Assembly: GCA_002449595.1 (NCBI GenBank)
Contig: DJXE01000109.1
Location: 1 to 14,884 of the forward strand
DNA length: 14,884 nucleotides
Source of the DNA: Lachnospiraceae bacterium UBA7012
GTDB taxonomy: Bacteria; Bacillota; Clostridia; Lachnospirales; Lachnospiraceae
Direction: 5' to 3'
Part shown: piece after piece, positions 7,812-14,884 of the stretch
Numbering within the stretch: the first letter of the stretch is position 1
Layout: every line of letters starts with the position of its first letter
The notes under the pieces: model-generated
Told to the model about the DNA's origin: nothing
Database searches by the model: none
What the model saw: only the letters and a program-made list of their open reading frames with translations
Program-made: the position numbers and the translations under genes

Positions 7812-9620
7812 TCACAACATTTCTACGGCATCGAAGCGGAAGCGGTAGGCTGCAGCTTCCGCGAGATGCGGAACGAGGATCCTCTCTTCGCCTTCAAGGT
7901 CTGCAATTGTACGAGCCACCTTCAGGAGGCGGTGGAAGCCTCGCGCGGACATCTTGAGTCTGCGGAACAAGTTCTCAGCGAATAGCCTCTCCTGTTTACC
8001 CAGAGCACAATATTTCTCTACTTCCGCCGGCAGCATGTCGCCGTTGAAATGTGTTCTGCTTCTGCCTGATGGCGTGTCCTCGCGGCGAGATTCACTTCCG
8101 GTGTCTGGGACAGAGTTCCGTTCGGAATCTGAGGAAGCTATCTGACCTGCAGCAAGCAATTGAAGCTCCTCCAGATTTCGTTCTGCTGCCTGCAGGTAAG
8201 CCTCGTCTTGCCTGCAGTCCTTACTCATCTGGAAGCGCTCCTGCTGCCGTGCTACGGCACGCATCACTCTCTCGCGGATCTCACGGCTGGATTCTTCTGA
8301 GGCGCCTCCCGTGAGTTCTTCCACTTCGACCTGACGAAGGGTGATGCACAAGTCGATTCTGTCGAGCAGAGGACCGGGGATCCGGTTCTGGTAGCGCACA
8401 ACGTCTTTCTCGGAGCAGCGGCACCTGGATCTGTCCGGCCAGAAGCCGCACGGACATGGGTTTGCCGCAGCGCAAAGGAGAAAACGAGCAGGATAGGTAT
8501 ACGTGCCGCTTCTGCGCACGATGCGGATCTGTCGCTCTTCCATCGGCTGGCGGAGAAGATTCACCGTATCTCGCCGGAATTCAGGAAGCTCATCGAGAAA
8601 AAGGACGCCTCTGTGCGCTTGAGAAATGAGGCCTGGCATGGGATACTCCCCTCCGCCGGTAAGTGCTACGCCAGTGACCGTGTGATGCGGCGCAAGAAAT
8701 GGACGTCTCGTGATCAGCGGATCTTTCCTGTCCAGCAATCCTGCGGCACTGTAGATCTCGGTCACTTCCATGCTCTCTGCTTCAGAAAGCGGTGGAAGAA
8801 TTCCAGGAAGGCGGGAAGCAAGCATGCTCTTCCCCGCGCCGGGCGGGCCGATCATCAGGATGTTATGGAATCCGGCGGCAGCGATTTCAAGCGCTCGCTT
8901 CGCCTCCCTCTGGCCATGTACATCTGAGAAGTCAGGGCCTGTCTCCATATCGTCGCGGATCCTCTCCCTGAGGCGGCTTACCGCAGGAGCAATAACTGCA
9001 TCCCGCTCTTTCTTCTCTGTTTTCAAATAGCGGATGCAATCCTCCAGGTTACGAACGCCAATGACCTTCAGCCTCTGCTCATTTTTCTTGCCTGCTGAAT
9101 GCGCTTCTATCGTACTATGAAGTGTTCCTCCCGCGGCTTCCTTACTGCCTGTGGTGAGCGTCCCATCCGCAGCGATCGCGCCCTCCGCCGTATTCTCTTC
9201 CGGCACGATGATCGTGCGAATGCCTTCTTTCGCGGCCGTTTCCGCAAGAAGCATCATTCCTCGCCGGACTGTCCTGACTTCTCCTGAGAGACCAAGCTCC
9301 CCGGAAATCAACGTGTCTTCCAGATCTTCCTGCCGCAGCTGTCCGAGGCAGATGAGAATGCCGATCGCGACCGGCAGATCCGGCACAAATCCTCTCTTCG
9401 GAACGTCCGCCGGAGAGAAACTGACCGTGATCCGGCTCGCCGGCATCCGGATCCCGAGACTGTGAAGCGCGACGCGAACGCGCTCCCGACTCTCCCGGGC
9501 CGGCGTCCCCGCCATACCGACAATGTCAAAGACCGGCAGGCCCGGCGCGATGTCGACCTCGACGCGGACCAGATAACAAGTGAGCCCGAGCAGGGCTCCC
9601 GCAGTGACACAACTGTACAT
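7812..9620 (-). CDS. comM: ComM/YifB family Mg-chelatase-like AAA+ helicase
   Basis: ComM (YifB) is a hexameric AAA+ helicase that promotes branch migration when transformed DNA is integrated. The 602-residue product has the N-terminal Lon-protease-like domain (LPVFDIVGMAGTPARESRERV, residues 28-48), Walker A GPPGAGKS (258-265), Walker B GVLFLDELPEF (338-348), the LLRQPMEE element (355-362), AANPCPCG with a four-cysteine putative zinc site (Cys389, 391, 400, 402), and the C-terminal SARGFHRLLKVARTIADLEG (558-577). Two low-complexity inserts are visible, at about 144-182 and 491-523. I chose the ATG at 9620 rather than an in-frame ATG 30 codons upstream because family homology begins at MYSCVTAGALLG and an AAAGGAG site lies 5-6 nt upstream. 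It heads the comM-dprA-hypF operon, with its own promoter and a leader of about 190 nt. Confidence 0.96.
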   Translation of the reverse strand: MYSCVTAGALLGLTCYLVRVEVDIAPGLPVFDIVGMAGTPARESRERVRVALHSLGIRMPASRITVSFSPADVPKRGFVPDLPVAIGILICLGQLRQEDLEDTLISGELGLSGEVRTVRRGMMLLAETAAKEGIRTIIVPEENTAEGAIAADGTLTTGSKEAAGGTLHSTIEAHSAGKKNEQRLKVIGVRNLEDCIRYLKTEKKERDAVIAPAVSRLRERIRDDMETGPDFSDVHGQREAKRALEIAAAGFHNILMIGPPGAGKSMLASRLPGILPPLSEAESMEVTEIYSAAGLLDRKDPLITRRPFLAPHHTVTGVALTGGGEYPMPGLISQAHRGVLFLDELPEFRRDTVNLLRQPMEERQIRIVRRSGTYTYPARFLLCAAANPCPCGFWPDRSRCRCSEKDVVRYQNRIPGPLLDRIDLCITLRQVEVEELTGGASEESSREIRERVMRAVARQQERFQMSKDCRQDEAYLQAAERNLEELQLLAAGQIASSDSERNSVPDTGSESRREDTPSGRSRTHFNGDMLPAEVEKYCALGKQERLFAENLFRRLKMSARGFHRLLKVARTIADLEGEERILVPHLAEAAAYRFRFDAVEML

Positions 9621-9625
9621 ACGTG

Positions 9626-9632
9626 CTCCTTT
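9626..9632 (-). promoter_or_regulatory. Ribosome binding site of comM
   Basis: AAAGGAG on the minus strand 5 nt before the ATG at 9620. It favours this start over the in-frame ATG at 9710, which has no comparable site and would add 30 residues without family similarity. Confidence 0.8.
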
Positions 9633-9640
9633 CCGCCTGT

Positions 9641-9663
9641 CTGGGAAGGCATACCTTTCCCAG
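9641..9663 (-). promoter_or_regulatory. Hairpin just upstream of comM ribosome site
   Basis: On the transcript strand CTGGGAA-A-GG pairs with CC-TTCCCAG around a TATG loop: nine pairs with one bulged A. It ends about 8 nt before the AAAGGAG site. There is no T-run. Possible roles are a translation-control or 5' stability element of the long comM leader; this is inference. Confidence 0.5.
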
Positions 9664-9818
9664 CACAAAGCAATCGTTCCGGAGCCGATGACACTGCGGC
9701 CATGAAACATTTCAAAGATAATTGTTTGCTGATAAACGCCTCGATATGAGGCTGGATCTTCACCCTGACAAGGAGCGAAGTAATTGCGAACGCCTGAACA
9801 GGCATCCGAACATTTATA

Positions 9819-9847
9819 ACGATAGCAGATGCAAAGAGGCGGGTCAA
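9819..9847 (-). promoter_or_regulatory. Putative sigma-A promoter of comM-dprA-hyp
   Basis: Minus strand: -35 TTGACC (9842-9847), 17-nt spacer, -10 TATCGT (9819-9824) preceded by TGC (extended -10). The expected transcript start is near 9812, giving a leader of about 190 nt before comM. The -35 element lies within the loop and one arm of a GC-rich inverted repeat, so the palindrome could also be an operator. I see no other strong promoter before dprA or hypF, so this one probably drives the whole cluster. Confidence 0.55.
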
Positions 9848-9855
9848 TGCCCGCC
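9838..9855 (-). terminator. Possible weak terminator/operator palindrome after lepA-hemW
   Basis: GGCGGG/CCCGCC arms around a six-base loop (CATTGA on the minus strand), followed by TCTTTGCATC, which is only moderately T-rich. It lies about 100 nt after the hemW stop. It may end the lepA-hemW transcript, or it may be a binding site overlapping the comM -35 element. The weak T-run keeps confidence low. Confidence 0.3.
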
Positions 9856-9910
9856 CCAAGTCTCAGAAATCACTGGTCCATATACAATTTCTAAAGAATA
9901 ATGATTGCGT

Positions 9911-9938
9911 ATGAATATCTACAAAAGTGGGTATTCAT
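9911..9938. repeat. Inverted repeat after hemW
   Basis: ATGAATA/TATTCAT arms separated by 14 nt. Read as plus-strand RNA the pairing continues inward to 12 pairs (two of them G-U) closed by an AAAA loop. On the minus strand the two extra positions become A-C mismatches. No T-run follows on either strand. It lies 20 bp beyond the hemW stop. Confidence 0.5.
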
Positions 9939-9957
9939 AGCGGTAATCCGTCCACGA

Positions 9958-11169
9958 TCACAACAGATAGTCCGCCATCACCGCATTGCTCACGTCAATG
10001 CCGCGCTCTGTGAGGAATACGCGGCCGTCAGTTCTCTCAATGACGCCGGCTGCGAGATGTCTCTGCAGGACTTTGCCATAGATGTCTTCCATTGATGCTC
10101 CGAACCGCTCCAGAAATTCGTTCTCGCTGACCCCTCGCGTCATGCGCAATCCGAGGAACATGAATTCAGCCATGCGATCTTCTTCTGAAAGCTGTTCCAT
10201 TTCTTCCCGAGGGGCGTCCGCAAACACAGTGCCCTCTTGCGAGATGGAAGAAAAGTCCGTCCCTTCCACTTTAACCGAAGAGAGATCCTTCTCCCCGTAA
10301 TACCCCAAATACTCCCCCATCGACGCCGTCCCGCGGAAGCGCACTCCGCCGAAGTACGACGACGCCCCGAGGCCCAGGCCGAGGTATTCGCGCCCGGTCC
10401 AGTAGCCGCTGTTGTGGCGGCTCTCGAAGCCATCCATTGCGTAATTGGAGATCTCGTAGCGGTGGTAGCCATGCCGAGCGAGGATCTTCGCCGTCTCGTG
10501 ATACATCTCGCGGTCCAGCTCGTCGCCCGGAAGCGGCGGCAGCTGCCCTTCCTGCGCCATGCGCGCAAGCGGCGTTCCCTCCTCGAGGATCAGGCTGTAG
10601 ACCGAGATGTGCTCCGGCCGCAAAGCGGCCGCCTCCTCAAGATTGAAGATGAAGTCTTCGAGCTTCTGCCCCGGCAGCGCACTGATGAGGTCCAGACTGA
10701 GGTTGGAGAATCCCGCGCGGCGCGCCGCCCGCATGACATCCTTCGCCTCCTCCGCCGTGTGGATCCGCCCGAGAAGCTTCAACTCATCATCCCGGAAGGA
10801 CTGCACCCCGACGGACAGCCGGTTGATCCCCGCCGCACGAAGACTGCGCAGATCCTCTTCCGTCACTGTACCCGGATTGATCTCCATCGTGATCTCGACA
10901 TTCTCCTCAAGAGAAAAGCATTCCCGCACCGTATCCAGAATCTTCCTGATCTGGACAGGCGCAAGAACTGACGGGGTACCACCTCCGAGATATACTGTCG
11001 TGACGGTTTCTTTTTCCCGGCAGAACTCCCCCGCCGCCCGAATCTCCCGACAGAGCGCCTTGGCATATCGCTGCCGGGCCGCCTCATCCGCGGGCCCGGA
11101 CAGAAAATCACAGTACCTGCATTTCCGCACACAGAACGGAATATGCAGGTACAGGGATAAGTTCTTCAA
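9958..11169 (-). CDS. hemW: HemW, radical-SAM heme chaperone (CPO-III-like)
   Basis: HemW binds heme and delivers it to membrane respiratory proteins; it resembles coproporphyrinogen III oxidase HemN but is not thought to have that activity. The 403-residue product starts like the family ([10 protein letters not shown]), has the radical-SAM cluster motif C13-x3-C17-x2-C20 followed by Asp-Phe (the HemW form; HemN has an extra Cys there), GGGTPS at 62-67, [12 protein letters not shown] at 119-130 and a C-terminal HemN_C winged-helix region. A short Ser/Glu-rich insert is at about 295-320. The start is TTG at 11169: it overlaps the lepA stop (TTGA), has GGGAGA at 11176-11181 with a 6-nt gap, and gives the right N-terminus. 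lepA-hemW adjacency is typical of Firmicutes; hrcA, which commonly follows, is absent here. Confidence 0.95.
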   Translation of the reverse strand: MKNLSLYLHIPFCVRKCRYCDFLSGPADEAARQRYAKALCREIRAAGEFCREKETVTTVYLGGGTPSVLAPVQIRKILDTVRECFSLEENVEITMEINPGTVTEEDLRSLRAAGINRLSVGVQSFRDDELKLLGRIHTAEEAKDVMRAARRAGFSNLSLDLISALPGQKLEDFIFNLEEAAALRPEHISVYSLILEEGTPLARMAQEGQLPPLPGDELDREMYHETAKILARHGYHRYEISNYAMDGFESRHNSGYWTGREYLGLGLGASSYFGGVRFRGTASMGEYLGYYGEKDLSSVKVEGTDFSSISQEGTVFADAPREEMEQLSEEDRMAEFMFLGLRMTRGVSENEFLERFGASMEDIYGKVLQRHLAAGVIERTDGRVFLTERGIDVSNAVMADYLL

Positions 11170-12989
11170 TCGTTTTCTCCCAGCTTGAGGACGTTGATGA
11201 AGGCTTCCTTCGGGATCTCGACGTTGCCGATCGTCTGCATCCGCTTCTTGCCTTCCTTCTGTTTCTCCAGGAGCTTCTTCTTACGCGAGATATCGCCGCC
11301 GTAGCACTTGGCGAGGACGTCCTTGCGGACCGCGCGGACCGTCTCTCTCGCGATGACGCGCCCGCCGACCGCAGCCTGGATCGGCACCTCGAACAGCTGG
11401 CGCGGGATCTCGTCCTTCAGCTTCTCGCACATCTTCCTGCCGCGCTCGTAAGCGCCGTCCGCATGCACGATGAACGAGAGCGCGTCGACCGGCGTCTTGT
11501 TGACGAGGATGTCGAGCTTCACCAGCTTCGCGGGCTCGTAATTCTTGAGTTCATAGTCAAAAGATGCATAGCCCTTCGATCTTGACTTGAGCGCATCAAA
11601 GAAATCGTAGATGATCTCGCCGAGCGGCAGCTCATAGCGCAGGATCGCGCGCGTCTGCTCGATGTACTCGGTGCCGAGGTATCTTCCTCTCCGCTCCTGG
11701 CACAGCTGCATGATGGAGCCGATGAACTCGGTCGTCACCATGATCTCCGCGCTGACGATCGGCTCCTCCATGTGCTCGATGAGGGTCTCGTCGGGCAGGT
11801 TCGAAGGATTGGTCAGTTCCATCATCGTGCCGTCGGTCTTAAAGATCCTGTAGACGACGCCGGGCGCCGTCGCGATGAGGTCGAGATCATACTCGCGCTC
11901 GAGCCGCTCCAGGATAACTTCCATGTGCAGAAGCCCGAGGAAGCCGCAGCGGAAGCCAAAGCCTAACGCCAGCGACGACTCCGGCTCGAAGAAGAGCGAG
12001 GCGTCGTTGAGCTGAAGCTTTTCCAGTGCGTCCTTGAGATCCGGGTAGCGCTGGGTATCGGACGGATACACGCCGCAGTAGACCATCGGCTGCGCCTTCT
12101 TGTAGCCGGGCAGCGCCTCTTCGCAGGGACGCACAGACTCGGTCACGGTGTCGCCGACTCTCGCGTCGCGGATGTTTTTGATGGAAGCGGTGAAGTAGCC
12201 GACCATGCCCGCGCTGAGCTCGTCGCACGGAAGGAACTGTCCGGGGCCGAAATACCCGACCTCGACGACTTCCGCCTCCGCGCCGCTCGCGCACATGCGG
12301 ACCTTCATGCCCTTCTTCAGTCTCCCGTCCCGGAGCCTGACAAAGACGATCACGCCCTTGTAAGAATCATAGAGCGAGTCAAAGATCAGCGCCTTTAACG
12401 GCGCATCGGAATCTCCGTCCGGCGCGGGGATCTTCGTGACCACTTCCTCCAGGACGTCCTCGATGCCGATGCCCTGCTTCGCGGAGATGAGCGGCGCGTC
12501 CTCCGCCTCCAGGCCGATGACGTCCTCGATCTCCTTCTTCACCTCGTCCGGGCGCGCGCTCGGCAGGTCGATCTTGTTGATGACGGGGAAAACGTCCAGG
12601 TCATGGTCCAGCGCAAGATAGACGTTTGCCAGCGTCTGCGCCTGGATACCCTGCGTCGCGTCGACGACAAGGATCGCGCCGTCGCACGCCGCCAGCGAGC
12701 GGGACACCTCATAGTTGAAGTCGACGTGCCCGGGCGTGTCGATCAGGTTGAACATGTACTCCTGGCCGTCCTTCGCCTGATAGATCAGGCGGACCGCCTG
12801 CGACTTGATCGTGATCCCGCGCTCCCGCTCGAGATCCATGTTGTCCAGCACCTGGCTCTGCATTTCACGGCTCGTCAAAACGCCGGTCTTCTCGATCATC
12901 CGGTCGGCCAGCGTTGATTTGCCGTGGTCGATGTGCGCCACGATGCAAAAATTTCTAATATGCTTCTGTAATACCGAAGTATCTGTCAT
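11166..12989 (-). CDS. lepA: Elongation factor 4 (LepA), ribosome back-translocase GTPase
   Basis: LepA/EF-4 is a cytoplasmic GTPase that binds ribosomes and influences initiation and translocation. The 607-residue product has all G motifs: AHIDHGKST (residues 18-26), RGITI (57-61), DTPGH (84-88), NKID (138-141) and SAKQG, then the EF-G-like domains and the LepA-specific C-terminal domain with [21 protein letters not shown] chose the ATG at 12989 because it starts about ten residues before the conserved IRNF, as in other LepA proteins; a GTGA lies 8 nt upstream. An in-frame GTG at 13001 with GGTGA at 13011-13015 would add four residues and cannot be excluded. The stop overlaps the hemW TTG start. 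A promoter lies at 13063-13091. Confidence 0.97.
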   Translation of the reverse strand: MTDTSVLQKHIRNFCIVAHIDHGKSTLADRMIEKTGVLTSREMQSQVLDNMDLERERGITIKSQAVRLIYQAKDGQEYMFNLIDTPGHVDFNYEVSRSLAACDGAILVVDATQGIQAQTLANVYLALDHDLDVFPVINKIDLPSARPDEVKKEIEDVIGLEAEDAPLISAKQGIGIEDVLEEVVTKIPAPDGDSDAPLKALIFDSLYDSYKGVIVFVRLRDGRLKKGMKVRMCASGAEAEVVEVGYFGPGQFLPCDELSAGMVGYFTASIKNIRDARVGDTVTESVRPCEEALPGYKKAQPMVYCGVYPSDTQRYPDLKDALEKLQLNDASLFFEPESSLALGFGFRCGFLGLLHMEVILERLEREYDLDLIATAPGVVYRIFKTDGTMMELTNPSNLPDETLIEHMEEPIVSAEIMVTTEFIGSIMQLCQERRGRYLGTEYIEQTRAILRYELPLGEIIYDFFDALKSRSKGYASFDYELKNYEPAKLVKLDILVNKTPVDALSFIVHADGAYERGRKMCEKLKDEIPRQLFEVPIQAAVGGRVIARETVRAVRKDVLAKCYGGDISRKKKLLEKQKEGKKRMQTIGNVEIPKEAFINVLKLGEND

Positions 12990-13027
12990 ATGTCGATTCA
13001 CTTTCTAACGTCACCGGCTTTTCGCCG

Positions 13028-13044
13028 CCGCGGACCGCCCGCGG
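13028..13044 (-). other. GC-rich hairpin in lepA leader
   Basis: CCGCGG repeated on both sides of a five-base loop, forming six G-C pairs in the short untranslated leader between the putative start site near 13055 and the lepA start. An alternative GGACC/GGTCC pairing in the same stretch (13032-13048) excludes it, so two competing folds are possible. No T-run follows. Function unknown. Confidence 0.35.
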
Positions 13045-13062
13045 GTCCTGACTACAACCGTC

Positions 13063-13091
13063 ATTGTATGATAATTGTGCCGCAAAGTAAA
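13063..13091 (-). promoter_or_regulatory. Putative sigma-A promoter of lepA-hemW
   Basis: Minus strand: -35 TTTACT (13086-13091), 17-nt spacer, -10 TACAAT (13063-13068, 5 of 6 consensus bases). The -35 lies in the T-rich tail of the upstream gene's terminator, a compact terminator-promoter arrangement. The leader to lepA would be about 55-65 nt. Confidence 0.5.
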
Positions 13092-13123
13092 TTGAAAGAG
13101 GGAGCGACATCATCGCTCCCTCT
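13086..13123 (-). terminator. Intrinsic terminator of the upstream membrane-protein gene
   Basis: Minus strand: a perfect 10-bp stem GAGGGAGCGA/TCGCTCCCTC (13098-13107 with 13113-13122), plus one more A-T pair, with a five-base loop, then TTTCAATTTACT. It begins 3 nt after the stop codon at 13127. It separates that gene from lepA. Confidence 0.85.
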
Positions 13124-13126
13124 CTT

Positions 13127-14884
13127 TCACTCCCCGAACGCCTTCAGCACAAACCCCGGAATCTCATCTTCCTTAAACCTCGCATAATTCACGTAATTTC
13201 CACCAGTACTGATTCCTTCCTTGTGCCAGAATTCCAGCTCATAGTACTGCTTCTTCGGAATCTCCCAGGAGGACCCCAGCTCGCCCGGCACGCACGCCGC
13301 CAGCAGCTGCGCGATCTCCTCCGGGTCCGTGACGTCGAGGTACGCCCCCGTGAGGCTGCCGTCCTCGTAGGTCCCATACTCCGTCTCCACGCCCTCCGGC
13401 GCCTCGAAGCACTCCCCGGGCTCATAGTAGCGCCGCACGCGCACCGGCGAGAACTGCTCCGGCTCCACCTTCGGCGGGAACTGCGCCAGATCGCTGCCTG
13501 TCAGGAAGCGCGCCGTCGCACGGTACTCCGGATAGACCTCGTACTGCTCGTCGACGAATCGGCCCGTGCGCTCGTCATATCCGTGGATCAGGATCTTTCC
13601 GACGGGCGCCTCATCCCTCGCAAGAGAAAAGCAGTACTGCCCGAGATCCTGTTCATAAGCCGTCCGGAAGGCTGCGTACTCCTCCTTCGTGAGGATCTTC
13701 CGCGCGCCGGTCGAGAATCCGTCGGTGAAGCTGAACTCGATCCCCTCCGGGAAGGGCTCCTCCTCCGGGATCGTGGCGGCATAGACCACCTGCCTGTACT
13801 CGTCCGTCCCGATGATGCGGTCCATGAGCGCCGCGTCGATGTTGTAAGGGATCAGCATACTGCGCATCACAGTCCGCCCGTTCGACAGATGCCAGATGAC
13901 GGTCGCGCTCCACCCGTCTATTCCTGTGTTGTTTGCGTCACTGCCGCTCTCCCTGAAGCTGCGGAGGTTGGACTGCCCGATCTGTGCAAGTTCCAGCAGG
14001 TCGTCCGTGTTCTTCAGGTGCATATACTCTTCGACGTAATCGTCGCGGTTCATCCATCCCTTCGACGAGTAGTACTCCCGATAGGTCTGATAATCGATGA
14101 GGCCGGCGCTGAGAACCTTTTCCCTCTCAGGAAGATAGCTGTCGTAGCCGAACACGTCAAAGCGGAACACGAGGAAGATGAGCAGCGCCGCACCGGCCGC
14201 GACCGGGATGTGCCACGCGTTCTTCACCGCCGACCGCGGGTTGGAGTCAAAGACCGCCTCGCAGAAGCCGCAGATCACGGCCGCCGCGACGATGAGGACA
14301 AAGACGATCAGCAGCGTGTCGTTTCCGCCCATGGTGAAGCCGAACATCGCTCCCATGAGGGCGCCGGCGACCAGCGCCGCGAGGATCGCCGCCGGGAATT
14401 TGATGACCGGCCGCATGAAGCGGAACGCGAGCGCGTCTCCCGCCGTCTCATTCCGGCGCTTTTTATAAGCTATGACGGACAGCGCCAGCGCTGCGCAGCC
14501 GATCGCGATGTTCGCGATGTCGCGCGGAAGGACCGAGGACAGGTACAGCTGCGGCACAAGGCCCACGGAACGGACCACAAGCGACCCCGTACTGCTGTAA
14601 CTCTGCGTGTACACGCTGCTCGCAAGCACGTGGTTGTAGATCGGATTCAGCCAGAAACCGGTCCACTCGGGGCTCCTCGCGACCGTCGCGAAATAGCTGC
14701 TGAAGTAATAGGTCAGGGACGCTCGCAGCAGGATCTCGAAGAGCAGCACGAACGCGATCAGCACGACCCCGATGACCAGGTTGGACGCGAGCATCACGCA
14801 CAGGACCGACACCGCGTAGGTCACCGCGAAGAACATTCCCATTCTCGCGCCGGCGAGGACGATCTCCGCGAGCAGCGCTTTGTT
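13127..14884 (-). CDS. Polytopic membrane protein with long extracytoplasmic domain, 5' end outside window
   Basis: The frame stays open to the right edge, 14 codons beyond the first ATG at 14842, and the upstream residues (NKALLAEIVLAGAR) fit a cytoplasmic loop before a membrane segment, so the N-terminus is probably missing. In the visible 585 residues, hydrophobic stretches lie at about 15-53 (two helices), 122-140, 163-185, 191-212 and 224-241. Lys/Arg-rich KKRR follows the 122-140 helix. From about 242 a soluble domain of some 340 residues follows, rich in Tyr, Glu and Asp. The layout (permease-like helices then an FGYDSYLP start and RTVMRSMLIPY) recalls Firmicutes ABC-2-type permease-like proteins ending in DUF6449; this is from memory and unproven. 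An ABC ATPase gene upstream, outside the window, would support it. A strong terminator follows. Confidence 0.8.
   Translation of the reverse strand, partial: NKALLAEIVLAGARMGMFFAVTYAVSVLCVMLASNLVIGVVLIAFVLLFEILLRASLTYYFSSYFATVARSPEWTGFWLNPIYNHVLASSVYTQSYSSTGSLVVRSVGLVPQLYLSSVLPRDIANIAIGCAALALSVIAYKKRRNETAGDALAFRFMRPVIKFPAAILAALVAGALMGAMFGFTMGGNDTLLIVFVLIVAAAVICGFCEAVFDSNPRSAVKNAWHIPVAAGAALLIFLVFRFDVFGYDSYLPEREKVLSAGLIDYQTYREYYSSKGWMNRDDYVEEYMHLKNTDDLLELAQIGQSNLRSFRESGSDANNTGIDGWSATVIWHLSNGRTVMRSMLIPYNIDAALMDRIIGTDEYRQVVYAATIPEEEPFPEGIEFSFTDGFSTGARKILTKEEYAAFRTAYEQDLGQYCFSLARDEAPVGKILIHGYDERTGRFVDEQYEVYPEYRATARFLTGSDLAQFPPKVEPEQFSPVRVRRYYEPGECFEAPEGVETEYGTYEDGSLTGAYLDVTDPEEIAQLLAACVPGELGSSWEIPKKQYYELEFWHKEGISTGGNYVNYARFKEDEIPGFVLKAFGE

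Larger units (their letters stand above)
9621..9957. other. 337-bp intergenic region between hemW and comM
   Basis: No convincing gene here. It is AT-richer than the flanking genes, as expected for a control region. Going in transcription order (high to low), it contains an inverted repeat just after hemW (9911-9938), a GC-rich hairpin (9838-9855) overlapping the -35 element, a comM promoter (9819-9847), a small hairpin GCCTC/GAGGC at 9738-9752, and a nine-pair hairpin at 9641-9663 just upstream of the comM ribosome site. Open frames in the region are extensions or shadows of comM and hemW. Confidence 0.75.

Noticed and set aside
9621..9710. 30-residue N-terminal extension of ComM from the ATG at 9710
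   Set aside because: Family similarity begins at the ATG at 9620, which has an AAAGGAG site; the extension reads through the leader hairpin and looks non-coding.
9812..9850. Streptococcus-type cin-box for competence control of comM
   Set aside because: No TACGAATA-like box is present upstream of comM; the region has an ordinary sigma-A type promoter.
10340..10375. HemW with Ser-Ser in place of the common His-Ser in the GAHSY-like motif (residues 268-272)
   Set aside because: From memory this position varies among clostridial HemW proteins and the radical-SAM cysteines are intact, so I do not treat it as loss of function.

Overview
The window comes from a GC-rich anaerobic Clostridia-type genome (Lachnospiraceae-like is my best guess, inferred from protein flavour and gene neighbours, not proven). 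Every supported gene lies on the minus strand, so transcription runs from high to low coordinates. There are nine complete or partial protein genes plus one broken gene tail. I see no tRNA, rRNA, CRISPR array, insertion sequence or phage gene.

Layout in transcription order: (1) 14884-13127, the C-terminal part of a large membrane protein with a long extracytoplasmic domain (possibly DUF6449-like, cut by the window edge), followed by a strong intrinsic terminator. (2) lepA (EF-4) and hemW, overlapping by 4 nt, with a promoter that sits in the tail of the previous terminator. (3) A 337-bp gap holding a good sigma-A promoter, a leader of about 190 nt and several hairpins. (4) comM (yifB) and dprA, two DNA-uptake/recombination genes. 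(5) hypF-hypC-hypD-hypE, the core of [NiFe]-hydrogenase cyanide-ligand synthesis; hypF overlaps dprA by 4 nt, and hypC/hypD/hypE overlap one another. (6) hisS, cut by the left edge and preceded by a compact hairpin.

How the genes work together: HypF and HypE make the thiocyanate on the HypE C-terminal cysteine (the PRIC tail is present), and HypC-HypD pass CN and CO to iron. The nickel-insertion genes hypA/hypB, the maturation protease and the hydrogenase itself are not in the window. ComM and DprA act on incoming single-stranded DNA during transformation. LepA is a ribosome GTPase and HemW a radical-SAM heme chaperone.

The most unusual observations are: (a) between hypF and hypC lies a second, diverged copy of the 3' end of hypF, differing almost only by synonymous changes and whole-codon gaps, which looks like the scar of a hypF replacement or partial duplication; (b) comM, dprA and hypF, three adjacent genes, all carry low-complexity acidic/Ser-rich insertions that lepA, hypCDE and hisS lack; (c) competence genes and hydrogenase-maturation genes are translationally coupled in one apparent operon; (d) strand-biased hairpins lie before hisS, before comM and after hemW. 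I found no convincing wholly new multi-gene system; the novelty lies in these arrangements and scars.
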